DNA of 64,000 nucleotides from Vombatus ursinus (taxonomy: Eukaryota > Chordata > Mammalia > Diprotodontia > Vombatidae): positions 11,419,968 to 11,483,967 of the forward strand of contig NW_020948739.1 in assembly GCF_900497805.2 (NCBI RefSeq). The letters run 5' to 3'. Positions 1 through 11,032 of this stretch are shown here, one piece after another. Each line of letters begins with the position of its first letter. The stretch's first letter is position 1. The notes under the pieces are model-generated. The model did no database searches. It worked only from the letters and a program-made list of their open reading frames with translations, and was not told where the DNA came from. The position numbers and the translations under genes are program-made.

Positions 1-109
1 TCAGGCTAACTGATACTGAATCTTACTAGTAGAATTCTGTTGGAATTAGACATGTGGTTGATACTGCTTCAGACTCTCATACTACTTCTCTGCTAGATCA
101 TAAAACATC

Positions 110-215
110 AAAGGGTATAGAGTTGGAAGGGACCTCAGAGGCTTAAACGGCCAACTACTTTATTTTACAGAAAGAGAAACCGAGACCCAGGAAAGTTAAA
201 TGACGACTGAAGATT
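110..215 (+). repeat. MIR/CORE-SINE-like fragment
   Basis: A diverged copy of the recurrent '...gttggaagggacctcagagg...ttttacagaaagagaaaccgag' unit, which recurs better preserved at 4345, 28845 and 40275. Both ends are eroded. Confidence 0.4.
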
Positions 216-389
216 GAGAAAAGAAAGTATTCATCAAGACCTTGGCACTGTTAAATGTATCATAAACTGATAAGGGAAATTAAATTGAAGAAGAAGTGTT
301 AGCATCTGCTTTGGTGCTGGGCCTTGAGAGCCATGGGTCCTTTTCATCTGACATGCAGCTGAAACCTCCTATATCTCTTCTTTCTCCAA

Positions 390-720
390 TCAGAATGGGA
401 GTTCCTTGAAAGAAACAAGTCTTATTTTTCTATCCCTATGACTAGAGCTTAACACAATGTTTTGCATATAGTAAGTGTTTATTAAATGCTCATTCATTCA
501 TTCCCTAAGGCCACAAAACAAGATGGGTACGTGCTATGTGTTTGGAGAGGATAAGGAAGAGTCCAAACAAGTTTACAAGAATTTATTGAGCCCTTACTGT
601 ATGCCAGGCACTGTGCTAAGTGCTGGAAATATGAATACAACCAGAAAGAAAGACAGTCCTGCCTTCAAGGAGCTTATATGCTAATGAGGGAAGATAATAC
701 ATAAAAAGAAAATGAAAAAA
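390..720. repeat. Two L2 3'-end fragments in opposite orientation
   Basis: 390-500 reads like an L2 tail (agcttaacacaatgttt... agtaagtgtttattaaatgctcattcatt). 565-720 is the reverse orientation (tttattgagcccttactg, tgccaggcactgtgctaag). The short open frames here come from the repeats. Confidence 0.55.
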
Positions 721-1639
721 AATCATGGTGAGGAAAGCAGGGTATGAGCAGTGCTAGAGAAAGTCCAGAGCTAAGAAGCATGGAGAGGAATGAAGGCATG
801 GGTAACCTGGCCATCCTTCTTCGAATGGTGACTCTGAGAGGAGCCAGCCAATCAGAGGAAAAGGCCAAATGGAAGCAGGTACTTACAGTGTGAGAAGACC
901 AGGGGTGAAGGCATTTCTAAGGTGAAGAGTTTTAACCTCTTAAATCAACTTCGTTAAGTCATAATGATAAACTCAATTCTTTCTTCTGTGAAGCAAGGCT
1001 ATAGTGGTAACTATTTTTAGGAAACATTTTTTCCTAAAGAATAAGAGTTGTCATGTTCTCCTGGACTCATAAGTTATAGACACTCAAAATATCTCTTTGA
1101 AGGGAGCAGAGCTCCATTTGCCATTGAGTTTCAAAAACCTTTTTTCTTTGATTTTTTTTATGGCTTTGGAACCACCTCTTTCTATCTTTTCCTTTCCTTC
1201 TTAGGACACTGTTTTCATCTCTTTATTCCACTTTCCTTTCTGCTATCCCAGGTTTCAATTTGGCTTTTCAACATCAATTTAAGCCTTCCACTGGATCTTT
1301 GACCTGCAGGGCTGCCTTCCTGGACTTCAGTTTTCTCTTCCCTCTTCCTTTGGTTTCCCAGGGCATTTACCAGCCCACAACAAAACTGCGCCATCTTTCC
1401 AGTATTTCCTACTAGTACATCTGCTCTCAACTGCTCTATGTAGTAGTGGCCTAATACTACTCAAACTGGTACCTAGAGACAAATATCTAGAGTGTGCATT
1501 TGTTTGTTTAGGATTTAACACTTCTATACCTTTCCAGAACTTTAGCCAGTTTAAAAAATTACAATACAGAACATCTTCAATTTATCTACTATATAGATTA
1601 TTTGTACATAGTTATTTGCATGTTGACTCCTGCATTATA
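721..1639. other. Intergenic/intronic DNA with no recognised feature
   Basis: AT-rich non-coding sequence. I see no splice-bounded exon, repeat family or RNA gene that I can name. Confidence 0.5.
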
Positions 1640-2430
1640 TTTTAAGATTCTTGAAAGACAGGACTGGTTTGTTTGTTTGCTTGTTTGTTTTTGCTTTCTT
1701 TGTTTCCATAGTACTTAATACGGTACATGGCACATATTAAGTGCTTAATAAATGCTTATCAACTGACTCACAAATGGCCATTGAAATGGTCTCTCAGGAT
1801 TATATTTGGCATGTTATTATTCTGTCAGTTAGTCAACAGACATTTATATAGTCAACAGACCTACTATGTGCCAGGCATTGTAGGATATCAAGTGCTAGAA
1901 ATACAAAGAAAGGTAAAACAGAGTCCCTGCTCTCGAGGAGCACTCTTGGGGTTCTCACCTCTAAAAGACCTTTGAAGTCCCATCTACCTTTATGATTCAG
2001 AAATTCCTTACTTGAAAATTTGGCTTACTTAGTCATGTAGTTGTAATAAAGACACTGTTATTGGCTGATTTCACTCTGCTACTATGAAGAATAATGAGAA
2101 ATTAGCCATTATCAAGGCAAGTCAACAAGTATTTATGAATCTTAGTAGGTGCTAGGCACAGTGCTAAATGCTAACTGCTAAATAAAAATACAAAGTGAAA
2201 GATAGTCCCTGTCCTCCAGGTGCTTATGTTCTGATGAAAGAGTTCCTAGGCACACTAAGTGATAGCTTCCATTCAAAGAAGATGGAACTTGGGGCAGCTA
2301 GGTATACAGTGAATAGATCACCAGGTCTGCAGTCAGGAAAATGTGAGTTCAAATTTGGCCTCAGATACTTACTTGTAAAGTGTTTAGCATAGTACCTGGC
2401 ACATAATAAGTGATATATAAATGTTATCTG
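1640..2430. repeat. Cluster of L2 3' ends and one tRNA-SINE
   Basis: 1640-1772 is a plus-strand L2 tail with a (GTTT)n stretch and 'ttaagtgcttaataaatgc'. 1822-1980 and 2108-2245 are minus-strand L2 ends (ctatgtgccaggcattg; gtgctaggcacagtgctaa). 2290-2430 begins as a tRNA-derived SINE (ggggcagctagg) and ends with an L2-type tail (agtacctggcacataataag). Confidence 0.55.
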
Positions 2431-2904
2431 TCTTTATTATTATTAACAAGCCCTATACATCCTACCATGGAGCCTATTGCTTCAGCTGCTGGGCAGAAAT
2501 ATGGCAAGCCTACCAAACTCCTCAAGGAAGAATATATACAACTTGTACATAATACTCTATAATGACTGTGCAGAAAAACTACCCATCTCTCCACAGGTTT
2601 ATCATGCATGGTGCCTGTTCCTGAATATCTAACAGGAAGAAAACTTACGTGTATTAAGTACTTACTATGTGCCAGGTACTAGAGACTTTGACAAGTAGTG
2701 TTTTGGTATGCAATGATTCAAGATAAAAATTTCCAATTGCTTGAATGGGTAGAAAGGAAACATTATTTTGAAAAAAAAAATTAAGGCACTGATTACCATA
2801 CTAACAAAAGAACTGGGGGTGGTGGAAGGGAAGAGGGCTTTATAACTGAATAGGAAATGTATTCTGATTGTCCCTGGAGAGAACATATTTAGAAAAAGAG
2901 AAAA

Positions 2905-3162
2905 GTTTGAAGCATACTAGTTGCTATTTTTTTCTTCTATTTTGTTTCTTTTTTCCTCTTTCTGATGGTTCCTCCTATTGGTTCTAATTCTTACTTACAA
3001 CATGACTAATGTGAAAATATGTTTAATAGGAATATGCATGTATAACCTATATCAGATTACGTGCCATCTTGGGGAGGGTGGTGGGGAGGAAGGGAGAGAA
3101 AAATTTTAAACTCGAAAGCATATGGAAGTGATTGTTGATAAATCAAAATAAATTAATAAAAA
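2905..3162 (+). mobile_element. 5'-truncated L1, 3' end only
   Basis: Closely matches the last ~260 bp of the longer L1 at 53519-55317 (gttcctcctattggttc; catcttggggagggtggtgg; gaagtgattgttgataaatc) and ends in AATAAATTAATAAAA. A perfect 14-bp target-site duplication, AGAAAAAGAGAAAA, lies at 2891-2904 and 3163-3176. Confidence 0.85.
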
Positions 3163-3369
3163 AGAAAAAGAGAAAAATAAATATAAGCCTTCTGTAAAGA
3201 CATTTCAAATGTGAAGTGCAGCACTAACCCTCTACTGACAGAAGAATCTTGGCCAGAAAGAGGATGAGAGCAGTTTCATCATGCCTGAATTTACCCCTTT
3301 GAAATTTCTACCAATTGTCACCAGGTATGTCCCTTAGCATCAAGAAAACAGGTTGAATAGCTTTCACAG

Positions 3370-3480
3370 GACCACAAGAGCATAGAATTTCAGAGTTAGG
3401 AGGAATCTTAATGGCTATCTCATCCAAACCATATTGCCTGAAAGAATCCTCTCAACAACATATTCAACAGACCTGTGAAG
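3370..3480. repeat. L3/CR1-like 5' fragment
   Basis: Carries the 'cagagttaggaggaatctta...catccaaacc...gaatcctctcaacaac' pattern also seen at 13228, 41085 and 48645. Confidence 0.4.
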
Positions 3481-3497
3481 AAAATCTCTGGAAGGAA

Positions 3498-3840
3498 ATA
3501 ATAATAATAATAGCTAACATTATTTATCACTGACTTTGTTTTAAGCATTGTGCTAAGCACTTTACAAATATTACCTCATTTGATCATCACAGTAACCTTG
3601 GGAGGTAGGTGCTATTATTATCCCCATTTTACAGATGAGGAAAGTGAGGCAAACAGAGGCTAAATGACTTGCCCAGGGTCGCACAGCCAGTAAATACCTG
3701 AGGCCAGATTTAAACTCAGCTCTTACTGACTCCAAGCCCCATCACTGAGAGGAGTCACATAAGGGTTACATAGTACACATAGGCAAGACCCAGGTCTTCC
3801 TAACCACAGGGCTAATTCTACTTTGCTCTCCTATTATGCC
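3498..3840 (+). repeat. Mar-1/MIR-type CORE-SINE
   Basis: Contains the CORE-SINE landmarks in order: aatagctaacatt, gctaagcactttacaaat, gggaggtaggtgctatta, cccattttacagatgagg, gacttgcccagggtcgcac. The family name is from memory. Confidence 0.75.
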
Positions 3841-4229
3841 AGTCTCCTAATTATACTTTTGCAATGACCTCTTAACCGGTAGCTAGTATTTCCCACCTCT
3901 AAATGTTTTTGCATCCTAGTAACATACCATTCTTCCTAAAACACAAGTTAAATTACCTTCACCAACAATAACACATCTTACATCATTAGCATTCTAGAGA
4001 GACGGGCACTTTTGTTCAGGCTGACATGTAAAGCCACCAGAGATTTGTTGCTAGAACTGAAGAGAAGTCCCCAATCCCAGCTTCCTCTCTAGCTCTGTTT
4101 TACCCTGAGGTTTATTTAACATTCTAGCTAGCCCACTGAAGAGGCTATCTCTCTGCACAATGATATATCCTTTCACATATATTACCTCATTTGATCTTTA
4201 CCCAAACCCCACCTAAGGGGTGGGTTAGG

Positions 4230-4556
4230 TATGTAATCTACTAATTTGTAATGTTTTGGAGGGCAGGAACTATATCCTGTTTATCTTTAAAACCCTCAGC
4301 CCAGCACACTTAAACACCTAATAAACGTCACACAGAATCTATATGAATCATAGGAATCTTAGATTTGGAGCTGGAAAGGACCTTAGAGGCCATCAAATAA
4401 AACTTCTTCATTTTACTAATGAAGGAACTGAGACTCAGAGAGATTTAGCAATCCTTGCCTCGGGTCAACCAGCTAGGGTCTGAGATGGGATTTGAACCTA
4501 GGTCATCCTGATTTCCAAGTTTAGTGCCTTATCTACCCCATAACATTGTTTCTCAT
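4230..4556 (+). repeat. L2 3' end followed by a MIR-like SINE
   Basis: 4230-4330 is an L2 tail (ggagggcaggaactatatcc, agcccagcacac). 4345-4556 is a MIR-like copy (ttagatttggagctggaaag ... gatttgaacctaggtcatcc). Confidence 0.5.
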
Positions 4557-4675
4557 ATTCCATTTTTGGGACAAAAAAACTGAGACACTAAATCCCCATT
4601 TCAGTTATTTAAAAAAAAAAAAAACAAACAAAGACCACTACTCTTGCTCAAAATCTCCACTACCTAGAGGATCAG

Positions 4676-4853
4676 TCCAGAGGTTCTTAATATAGTTTCT
4701 GGGAACTTGATTTTTAAATATTTGATAACTGTATTTCAATATAATTGATTTCTATCGTAATTCTATGTATTTTGTTTTATGCATTTAAAAACATCATTCT
4801 GAGAAGGAGTTCATAGGTTCACTAGACTACCAAAGGGGTCCATAATAATTAAT
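4676..4853. mobile_element. Non-autonomous hAT-like MITE
   Basis: First of five related copies (also 20275, 22116, 39400, 59168). Shared parts are an 'aggttcttaa' end, an inner 'tatttcaatataattg...tttaaaaacatcattctga' block, and a distal 'aaggggtccat' end complementary to the first. This one lies upstream of a CORE-SINE. Confidence 0.6.
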
Positions 4854-4854
4854 A

Positions 4855-5175
4855 TAATAAAAGCTAACATTTACATAAATAATGCTTGTGTCAGACTCTG
4901 TGCTAAGTGCGTTTTTGTTTGTTTTTTTTTAATTGAACAAACATTATCTCATTTGATCCTCATAAGAACTCTGAGAAGTGGGTGCTATTTGTATCTCCAT
5001 TTTAAAGATGAGGAAACTGAAGCAAATAGAGATTAGGTGCTATTTCTCCCCATATTACAGATGAAGAAGCTGAGGCAACAGGGGTTAGGTGATTTGCTCA
5101 AGGCCCACTGTTAGTACGTGTATGAGGCCACATTTGAAATCAGGTCTTCTAGACTTTAGGCCCCAGTCTCCATCG
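4855..5175 (+). repeat. CORE-SINE with internal tandem duplication
   Basis: Starts aagctaacatttacataaat and ends near gaggccacatttgaaatcag. The central 'ggtgctatt...ttacagatgaggaaactgaggcaa' unit occurs twice in tandem (about 4980-5034 and 5035-5090), giving an elongated copy with a (T)n interruption at 4913-4931. Confidence 0.65.
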
Positions 5176-5204
5176 TACCACCAAGCTACAACAATAACAA
5201 AAAG

Positions 5205-5460
5205 TCAAGGACCCTTAACTTCATCCATCATTCGGTCTGCACATCTGCCTCTGACCTACTTTTATAGATTTATCAACAACTCTTCCCTTACCCAAACCCC
5301 TCTGCTCTGAACAGATTGACCTCTTCATTATCTCCTGAACACATCTTCTACTTTGTCTCTGAGGCTTTGCTCATGCTGTTTTCCCCTCACTTAGAATGGC
5401 TTCTTTTCCTTTCTCCACCTTTCCAAATCCTATGAATTCTTCAAGACTCAGCCTGAGAGA
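5205..5460 (+). repeat. L2 fragment
   Basis: Diverged L2 3' region: 'tttgctcatgctgttttccc', 'agaatggcttcttttcc', 'ttcaagactcagcc' match the usual order in L2. Confidence 0.5.
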
Positions 5461-5664
5461 AATTGAGTTAGACAAAGAAAATCATGCTCTGCTCCTGAAA
5501 TAAACTGGGTGTATTCTGCCTGTCCTTGCATTGTCTTCAGTTTTTACAAGAAACCTATTTTCAATAGAGCTCTCTGCACTCTCCCTATCTGTTCTCAGAC
5601 ACATTTACCATTCTTCACATTCAAAGGTGACCTGCTGCCCTCAGAGGCCATGTTTTGAAAAGCA

Positions 5665-6215
5665 GGCAGCATAATAACAATAGCATCTATATAACTCAGT
5701 AAAGTTTGCAAAGTACTTCACATATATTACCTTATTTGATCCTCAAAAGCACCCTGTGAAACAGGTGAGATTAATACCCTCATTTTACAGGTGAGGGAAC
5801 TGAGGCTGAAAGAGATTGACTTCCCCATGGCCACATAGCTACTAAATGTCTGAGGGAGAATTTGAACTCAGGTCTTTTCATGACTCCAACTCCAGCACTC
5901 TATGGACTGCATCACTTCTGTATTGGAAACAGCCCCAAACTTCTAGCCAAGGGTGACCTGGGTTTGAAGCATCATTGTGTATAGAGTGCTGGGTTTCAGG
6001 TCATGAAGGCTTAGGATCAAATCCTCCATCTGATACTTAGTAGCTATGTGTAGAGAGATAAGTCACTGTGAACATCACTGCATCCCCTTCCATATCATGC
6101 CTACCTCATAGGGTTGTTGCAAGGCTCAAATGAGATAACATTTTATGGTGCAGAATGCTGCTATATAGATGTGAGCATTATTATGATTATTTGAATCCCA
6201 CAATACCTTTCTCAG
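5665..6215 (+). repeat. CORE-SINE followed by a tRNA-derived SINE
   Basis: 5665-5930 has the CORE-SINE landmarks (aaagtttgcaaagtacttca, cattttacaggtgaggg, gaatttgaactcaggtc). 5970-6215 is a diverged tRNA-SINE with a 'cctcatagggttgttgcaa' 3' half. Confidence 0.6.
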
Positions 6216-6864
6216 AGGGTTCTCATGAGGATCAGCTAAGATGATGTCTGTAAAATGCTTCATTGAATTGTTTTCCCAGGAGTGGGGGCTGCTTTGGATC
6301 AAGCCACCATTGCCAAATGCTCACTTGTGCCCCAGGGTTGAGAACATGGTCTGTGGCCCTGGATCCTTGTCTTTACAGGAGAGAACACGTTGGCCCCTAG
6401 GTTCACTGGCATCACATTCAACTCAAATGAACCTAGTGGCTATAGACAAACAAACCACTCTTGGCTCAAAAGCAGAATTGTTCTCTGAAATTAATTTGCT
6501 ACCTATTGTGCTAAAGAGGCACCTCTGGTAAAGCATTGTAAAGAAGGAGCACATTTAGAAGACAGCAGGTGAGTCAATAGAATAGTATTTTTTGCAAGCT
6601 TCATTTTTTTTTTTAAAACTATGGACGTGCTGGGAACAATCAACATAAAAAAGAAAGGTTTGAGAATTACATTAGAGTGACTAATTAGTAAGGGTTAGCA
6701 AGGTGGTAACTAATTAGTTATATACTATAGGTACTCATACCTTGGATAAAACATCCCCATCTCTTCAGAAATTTATCAAAAGACTTTGTTTTAGTCACAT
6801 AATCTAAGAGTGATAATTGGTTCTTGTGGTTCATAAATAAAACTTCTGGTAAACTTTGCTTACT
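6216..6864. other. No recognised feature
   Basis: A 96-codon open frame begins at 6241, but it has no splice support, no recognisable domain and no homologue I recognise. Otherwise ordinary AT-rich DNA. Confidence 0.5.
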
Positions 6865-7034
6865 TCAGGAGTCACATAATCACAAGATTTAGAATTGGAA
6901 GAGCACCCTGCAGCCATTTGGTCTAACTCATACCTAAAAATGAATTCCTACTATGATACAGGGTGTCCCAAAAGTGTTGGTGCAGTATGAAGCTACTAAG
7001 GCTTTTATGTATTGAGAAAAATTATTATTTTACT

Positions 7035-7615
7035 ATTATATTAATAACCAATCATTAATTTGGGATCTAGGCTTTCCCCCTTTGTTTCCTCATTTCGGGC
7101 CCAGCCCCTGTAAAAGGTCAATCTCTGAAGGACGTGGCTGATTGATGAGATTGTCCTAGTCTTCAAAGTACATGCTCTTTAATCTTGGCCTGGACTCTGC
7201 CAAACTAGGAGATCTTACTTCGGTTGAAAGTGTAAACAGAATCCAGTCTAGAGGAGTTCTTATCCAGAGGAAACGAGTCCCTGTCCTTGTACCCCTCCAT
7301 TAGAGTTTAGGGAGAAAACCAAACAAAGCAGTCTGGATGGAGATGGATTCCCCTATTCAGATAGCTGGAGGTGGCTAAGTCTCATGATCGAGGAGGGGCT
7401 GAAGATTTCTAGCCCACCTCTTCATTAAATGTCCACCAATCAGGGTTGATTTTCAGTTGTCAAAGGAATTCTCTTTCAAGGATTATTTAAAGCTTTCGGG
7501 CTCCGCATGTCTTTTGTCTTTGGTTACTGTGAGAAACCACTGACCATCAATTTATTGATTGTCAGCTAGCCTAATTAATAAATTGATTCCTGATTACCCA
7601 GAAACTCTGTTTCTC
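7035..7615 (+). mobile_element. Candidate solo LTR (retrovirus-like fossil)
   Basis: About 580 bp lying inside the mariner and unlike its termini. It has a promoter-like TATA region (gattatttaaagc, about 7482) followed about 80 bp later by an AATAAA-containing stretch (attaataaattgattcc, about 7574), the usual R-U5 layout. There are no internal genes. Exact ends and target duplication are not resolved; the family is unknown. It must be younger than the mariner that contains it. Confidence 0.4.
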
Positions 7616-7624
7616 AGGGTTTTT

Positions 7625-7760
7625 CATACACATGTGTATATATGTGTGTATATATGTAGAGATAGATATCTCAATATATTAAATCTTAAATATATATATA
7701 GTTTTAATATATTACAGCATATATATACATATATATATATACACATGCACAAAATATATT
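7625..7760. repeat. AT-rich (TATATG)n-like low-complexity DNA
   Basis: Runs of alternating purine-pyrimidine (tatatatgtgtgtatatatg and similar) between the candidate LTR and the right mariner end. Confidence 0.8.
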
Positions 7761-8040
7761 CTTATATCAATATAGTAAAACTTTAGTAGCTTCAGACTTC
7801 ACCAAGACTTTTGGGACACTTTGTATATGTGACAACTGATCATTGAATCTTATTGAAGACCTCCAGTGATGGGGAGCCCCTAGGCAAACTATTTCGTTTT
7901 GGGGTAATAGTATTAGTAAAAAAAAATTTTTTCTGAAATCTAGTCTAAATTTGCTTCTTGGCAACTTCCACCCAATGCTGCTGGTTCTACCCTCTGGTGC
8001 CAGACAGAACAAAGTTAATATTTGTTCCAAGTTCACCTCA

Positions 8041-9905
8041 TCACTTAATGAAATTGCACTCTCTAAAGTTACCAACAATCTAATTGTGAAATCTAATGGC
8101 CTTTTCTCAATCATTATCCTCCTTGACCCTTGGGCTGCAATGTTGATCATCTTCTACACCAGGATGCTCACTGTCTCTGGGTTTTGGGGACACTGATCTT
8201 TCTGATTTTTCTACTGGTTCAAACTTTTCTTCTTAGTTTTCTTTGCTGAGTCATCATCCATGTCATGCCTGCCAACTAACTGCAGGCGTACTCCAAGGCT
8301 TTGCCTTGGGCTTCCTTTTATTTTCTCTGTAGTCCCTCTCTTAGTTACCTGATCAACTCCCATAGGTTCAATGACCATCTCTGTATGGATAATTGCCAGT
8401 TCTATATCCAGTCTTATCTCTCTCCTGAGCCCCAATCTAGCACCACAAACTATACCTATTAAACATTTCTCACTAGATGCTCCTTAGGCATCTCAAACTC
8501 AATATGTCTCTAAAAAGAACTCATTATCTTCCCCCAAAACCCAACCCTCTTTCAGACTTCCCTGTTACTGTTGAATGCACCACTAAACTTCAAGTGATCC
8601 AGGCTTGCCACATTCATGGTGTCATAACCATCTCCTCACTCTCACTGTCCCTATGTGTCCTATCAGTTGACAAATCTTATCATTTCTATCTCCACAATAT
8701 CTATTTTTTTAAAAAAATTTATTTATTTTATTTTTAATTTATGAAATAAAACAAACATTTACATAACATAGGATTTAAAAAAGTGATTGCACATGAAGCC
8801 ACAAATCTGTTGTGTACAACTTGCTATTCCTTTTGAATATATAATCAAGTTACTGTATGAATTTCTTTTTTCCCTTTTTTCTGCCCCCCATCCTAGAGAT
8901 AGGTACCATTAGACATAAATGTGTGTATATGTATATGTATATATACACATATATGTGTATGACACATATATGTATATATATGTAAAATCATTCTGTTTGT
9001 TAGTTTTTCTATTTATTAGTTCTATAGATCCTTTGTAGTTAATTTGGATATTTATAATAGTCAAAATGACTTAGTCACTCAAAGTTGTTCTTAAAACAAT
9101 ATTGCTGTTACTGCACAATATGTCTTGTAACACATCTCTTCTCCACTCCCACAGTCATCACTGTAATTCAGGTACTTATCCCTTCTGCTCTGTACTATTG
9201 CAATAGCCTTCTATTTGGTCTCCTTGACTCATGCCTCTCCTCAATCTTCTCCAACCTCTACACAACTTCCAAAGTGATTTTCCTAAAGTATAGATCTGAT
9301 CCCAAAACCCTTACTCCCATTTCTGGCTCAGCAAACTCCACTACCTGCATATTGGATCTAGGATCAAATAGAAGTTCCTCTGACATTTCACCCTCTTTAC
9401 AACCTGGCTCCTTTCTATTTGACCAGTTTTCTTACACCTATTCCCCTCCTCAAACTCCATGATCCATCCAGACTAATTTACTTGCTATTCCTCACATATG
9501 ACATTGCATCTCTTACCTCCAAGTCTTTGCAGTGGAATGCATTCCATTCTCACCTCACCTCCTTTGAATGCCTGGTTTCCTTTGTGACTCAGCTCAAGTG
9601 CTACCCTTTACACAAAACTTTTCCTGATCCCCCAGCTGCTAGTGCATCCCCGTCCCAAATAATTGAGTGTTCATTCTATCTACATTTTATATATACTTAC
9701 AGATATACATATTTTCTCCCCCATTGGAATACAAACTCTTGAAGGGAATTGACTTTTCTTAATTCTCTTCCTACTGGTTCAGATCTGTTTCCTTAGTTTC
9801 CTTTGCTGAGTCTTTTAACTTTTGTACTTATATACCAGCACTTAACACAGTGCTTGGCACACAGCAAGTGCATAATAAATGCTTGTTAGTTAATTAGTTA
9901 ATTGA
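8041..9905 (+). mobile_element. L2 LINE, end of ORF2 plus 3' UTR, interrupted
   Basis: The 8041-8702 part holds decayed reverse-transcriptase blocks: 'ttttggggacactgatc' (GFGDT-), 'gcgtactccaaggctttgcc' (GVPQG-), 'catctctgtatggataa' (HLYADD-like). Sequence resumes at about 9080 with the L2 3' region (attgcaatagccttctatt; ctcatatgacattgc) and ends at 'acagtgcttggcacacagca...ataaatgcttgttag'. 8703-9075 is a later insertion. The open frames of 74-127 codons in this interval are parts of the LINE. Confidence 0.75.
8703..9075 (-). mobile_element. Unclassified retroelement fragment inserted in the L2
   Basis: Starts with T-rich DNA (a minus-strand A tail), then 'ttatgaaataaaacaaac', 'gcacatgaagccacaaatct', 'gtacaacttgctattcc', and a (TATATG)n stretch near 8930-8985. 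I recognise this as a common marsupial repeat but cannot name the class. Confidence 0.45.
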
Positions 9906-10115
9906 TTGATTAATGGACTTCAGATACTTGAAAGCAGTTAGCAAGTCTACCTAAGTCATCTCTTCTCCTGGTAGTAGATCTCTAGTTCCTTCCCTGGGGA
10001 ATGGTTATTCCCCAAACGTCTTGGACTCAAGTACCATCACCATATTGATTGCTCTCTCCTCTGAAGGTTCTCTAGCTCATCAATCTCCTTCTTACACTGT
10101 GATGCCCAGAACTGA

Positions 10116-10265
10116 AGAAAACCAAAGGGATTAGGAGGAAGTAAGGGCTAAGGCAAGGTGTGTGGGGAAAAAATGACCTAAGGAGAGTGTAGAAGAAAAT
10201 GCAGTTCTCTAGAATGTGGGTAAAGGCTTCTGTGTCAGGAAAACAAGAGAGGGTAAGGGCCACAT
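10116..10265. other. No recognised feature
   Basis: Short non-repetitive stretch between the L3-like remnant and the L1 fragments. Confidence 0.4.
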
Positions 10266-10690
10266 TGACAGTCAATATGTGTATCATATTGCTTGTTTTT
10301 CCATTGGGTAGGGGAGGGGCTGGAGGGAGGAAGAGAATTTAGAACTCAAATTTTTTAAAAAATCAATATTTAAAAAAATTAAATTAAACAGCTATATGAA
10401 AAAGTGCTCCAAATCATTAATAATTAGAGAAATGCAAATTAAGACAACTCTGAGGATCCATTTCACACACATTAGATTGGCAAAGATGATAAAAGAGAAA
10501 AATTTCAGATGTAAGCAGGGCTATAGATTGCTCCAGACATTCTGGAAAGCAATTTGGAACTATACCCAAAAAGTCACTAGACTGTCCATATACTCTGCAG
10601 TGATACTTCTAGTGATACTAGGCTTATCTCCCCACAAAGATATCAAATAAAGATGAAATATGCTCCACACTCCACATGAAATACATTCCA
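10266..10690 (+). mobile_element. L1 fragments (3' end, then ORF2 C-terminal part)
   Basis: 10266-10375 resembles an L1 3' end (gtaggggaggggctgg, gaatttagaactcaaat). 10388-10690 matches ORF2 near 'atgaaaaagtgctccaaatc', 'aattagagaaatgcaaatt' and 'tggaaagcaatttggaacta', as in the L1s at 15306 and 53519. The order is inverted relative to an intact L1, so they are two pieces. Confidence 0.65.
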
Positions 10691-10880
10691 CACACACACC
10701 AAAAAAAGAGTCAATATAGTGAGTAGAGGAAGAGGGCTAGGATGATTTTAGTCAGAAGTGCTCAACTTTTCACTCCAGGCACTGACCTAGAGATACTTTT
10801 TTCTGGATGCTCTCTAACAGTCCATCCTCTCATTCTACTTGCTGGCTGTCTTTAGGCCTGGTTTAAAAGCTTTTTTCCAG

Positions 10881-11032
10881 GTGCAGGTAGGTGGCACAGT
10901 GGATAGAACACTGGCCCTGGAGGACATGAGTTCAAAAACAGCCTCAGGCACATAACACTTACTAGCTAGCTGTGTGACTCTGGGCAAGTCACTTAACCCC
11001 ATTGCCTGGCCAAAAAAAAAAAAAAAAAAAGG
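10881..11032 (+). mobile_element. tRNA-derived SINE with A tail and target-site duplication
   Basis: Head 'gtgcaggtaggtggcacagt', body 'gtgtgactctgggcaagtca', ending in (A)18. A 10-bp duplication, TTTTTTCCAG, is at 10871-10880 and 11033-11042. Confidence 0.85.

Larger units (their letters stand above)
6959..7823. mobile_element. mariner-like DNA transposon with a nested insertion
   Basis: Terminal inverted repeats of about 45 bp: the left end starts CAGGGTGTCCCAAAAGTGTT, and the right end reads, on the minus strand, CAAAGTGTCCCAAAAGTCTT; both continue into GAAGCTACTAA. TA target duplications flank it at 6957-6958 and 7824-7825. No transposase frame is visible, so it is a non-autonomous copy. 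It interrupts an older L3-like element and contains a candidate solo LTR. Confidence 0.8.
6865..10115 (+). mobile_element. L3/CR1-like LINE fragment, split by later insertions
   Basis: Three pieces read in consecutive order against the L3/CR1-like consensus recalled from other copies. 6865-6956 is 'agaattggaagagcaccctg...gtctaactcatacc'. 7826-8040 is 'gacctccagtgatggggagc...ccctctggtgccagacagaac'. 9910-10115 is 'gatacttgaaagcagttag...tctagctcatcaatctcctt...gatgcccagaactgaa'. The gaps are filled by a mariner (6959-7823) and an L2 (8041-9905), so this element is older than both. Confidence 0.65.

Noticed and set aside
7767-8150. 127-codon minus-strand open frame
   Set aside because: It spans mariner, L3-like and L2 sequence on the antisense strand; chance frame.
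9085-9742. Two overlapping frames of 125 and 107 codons
   Set aside because: Both lie in the L2 3' region.
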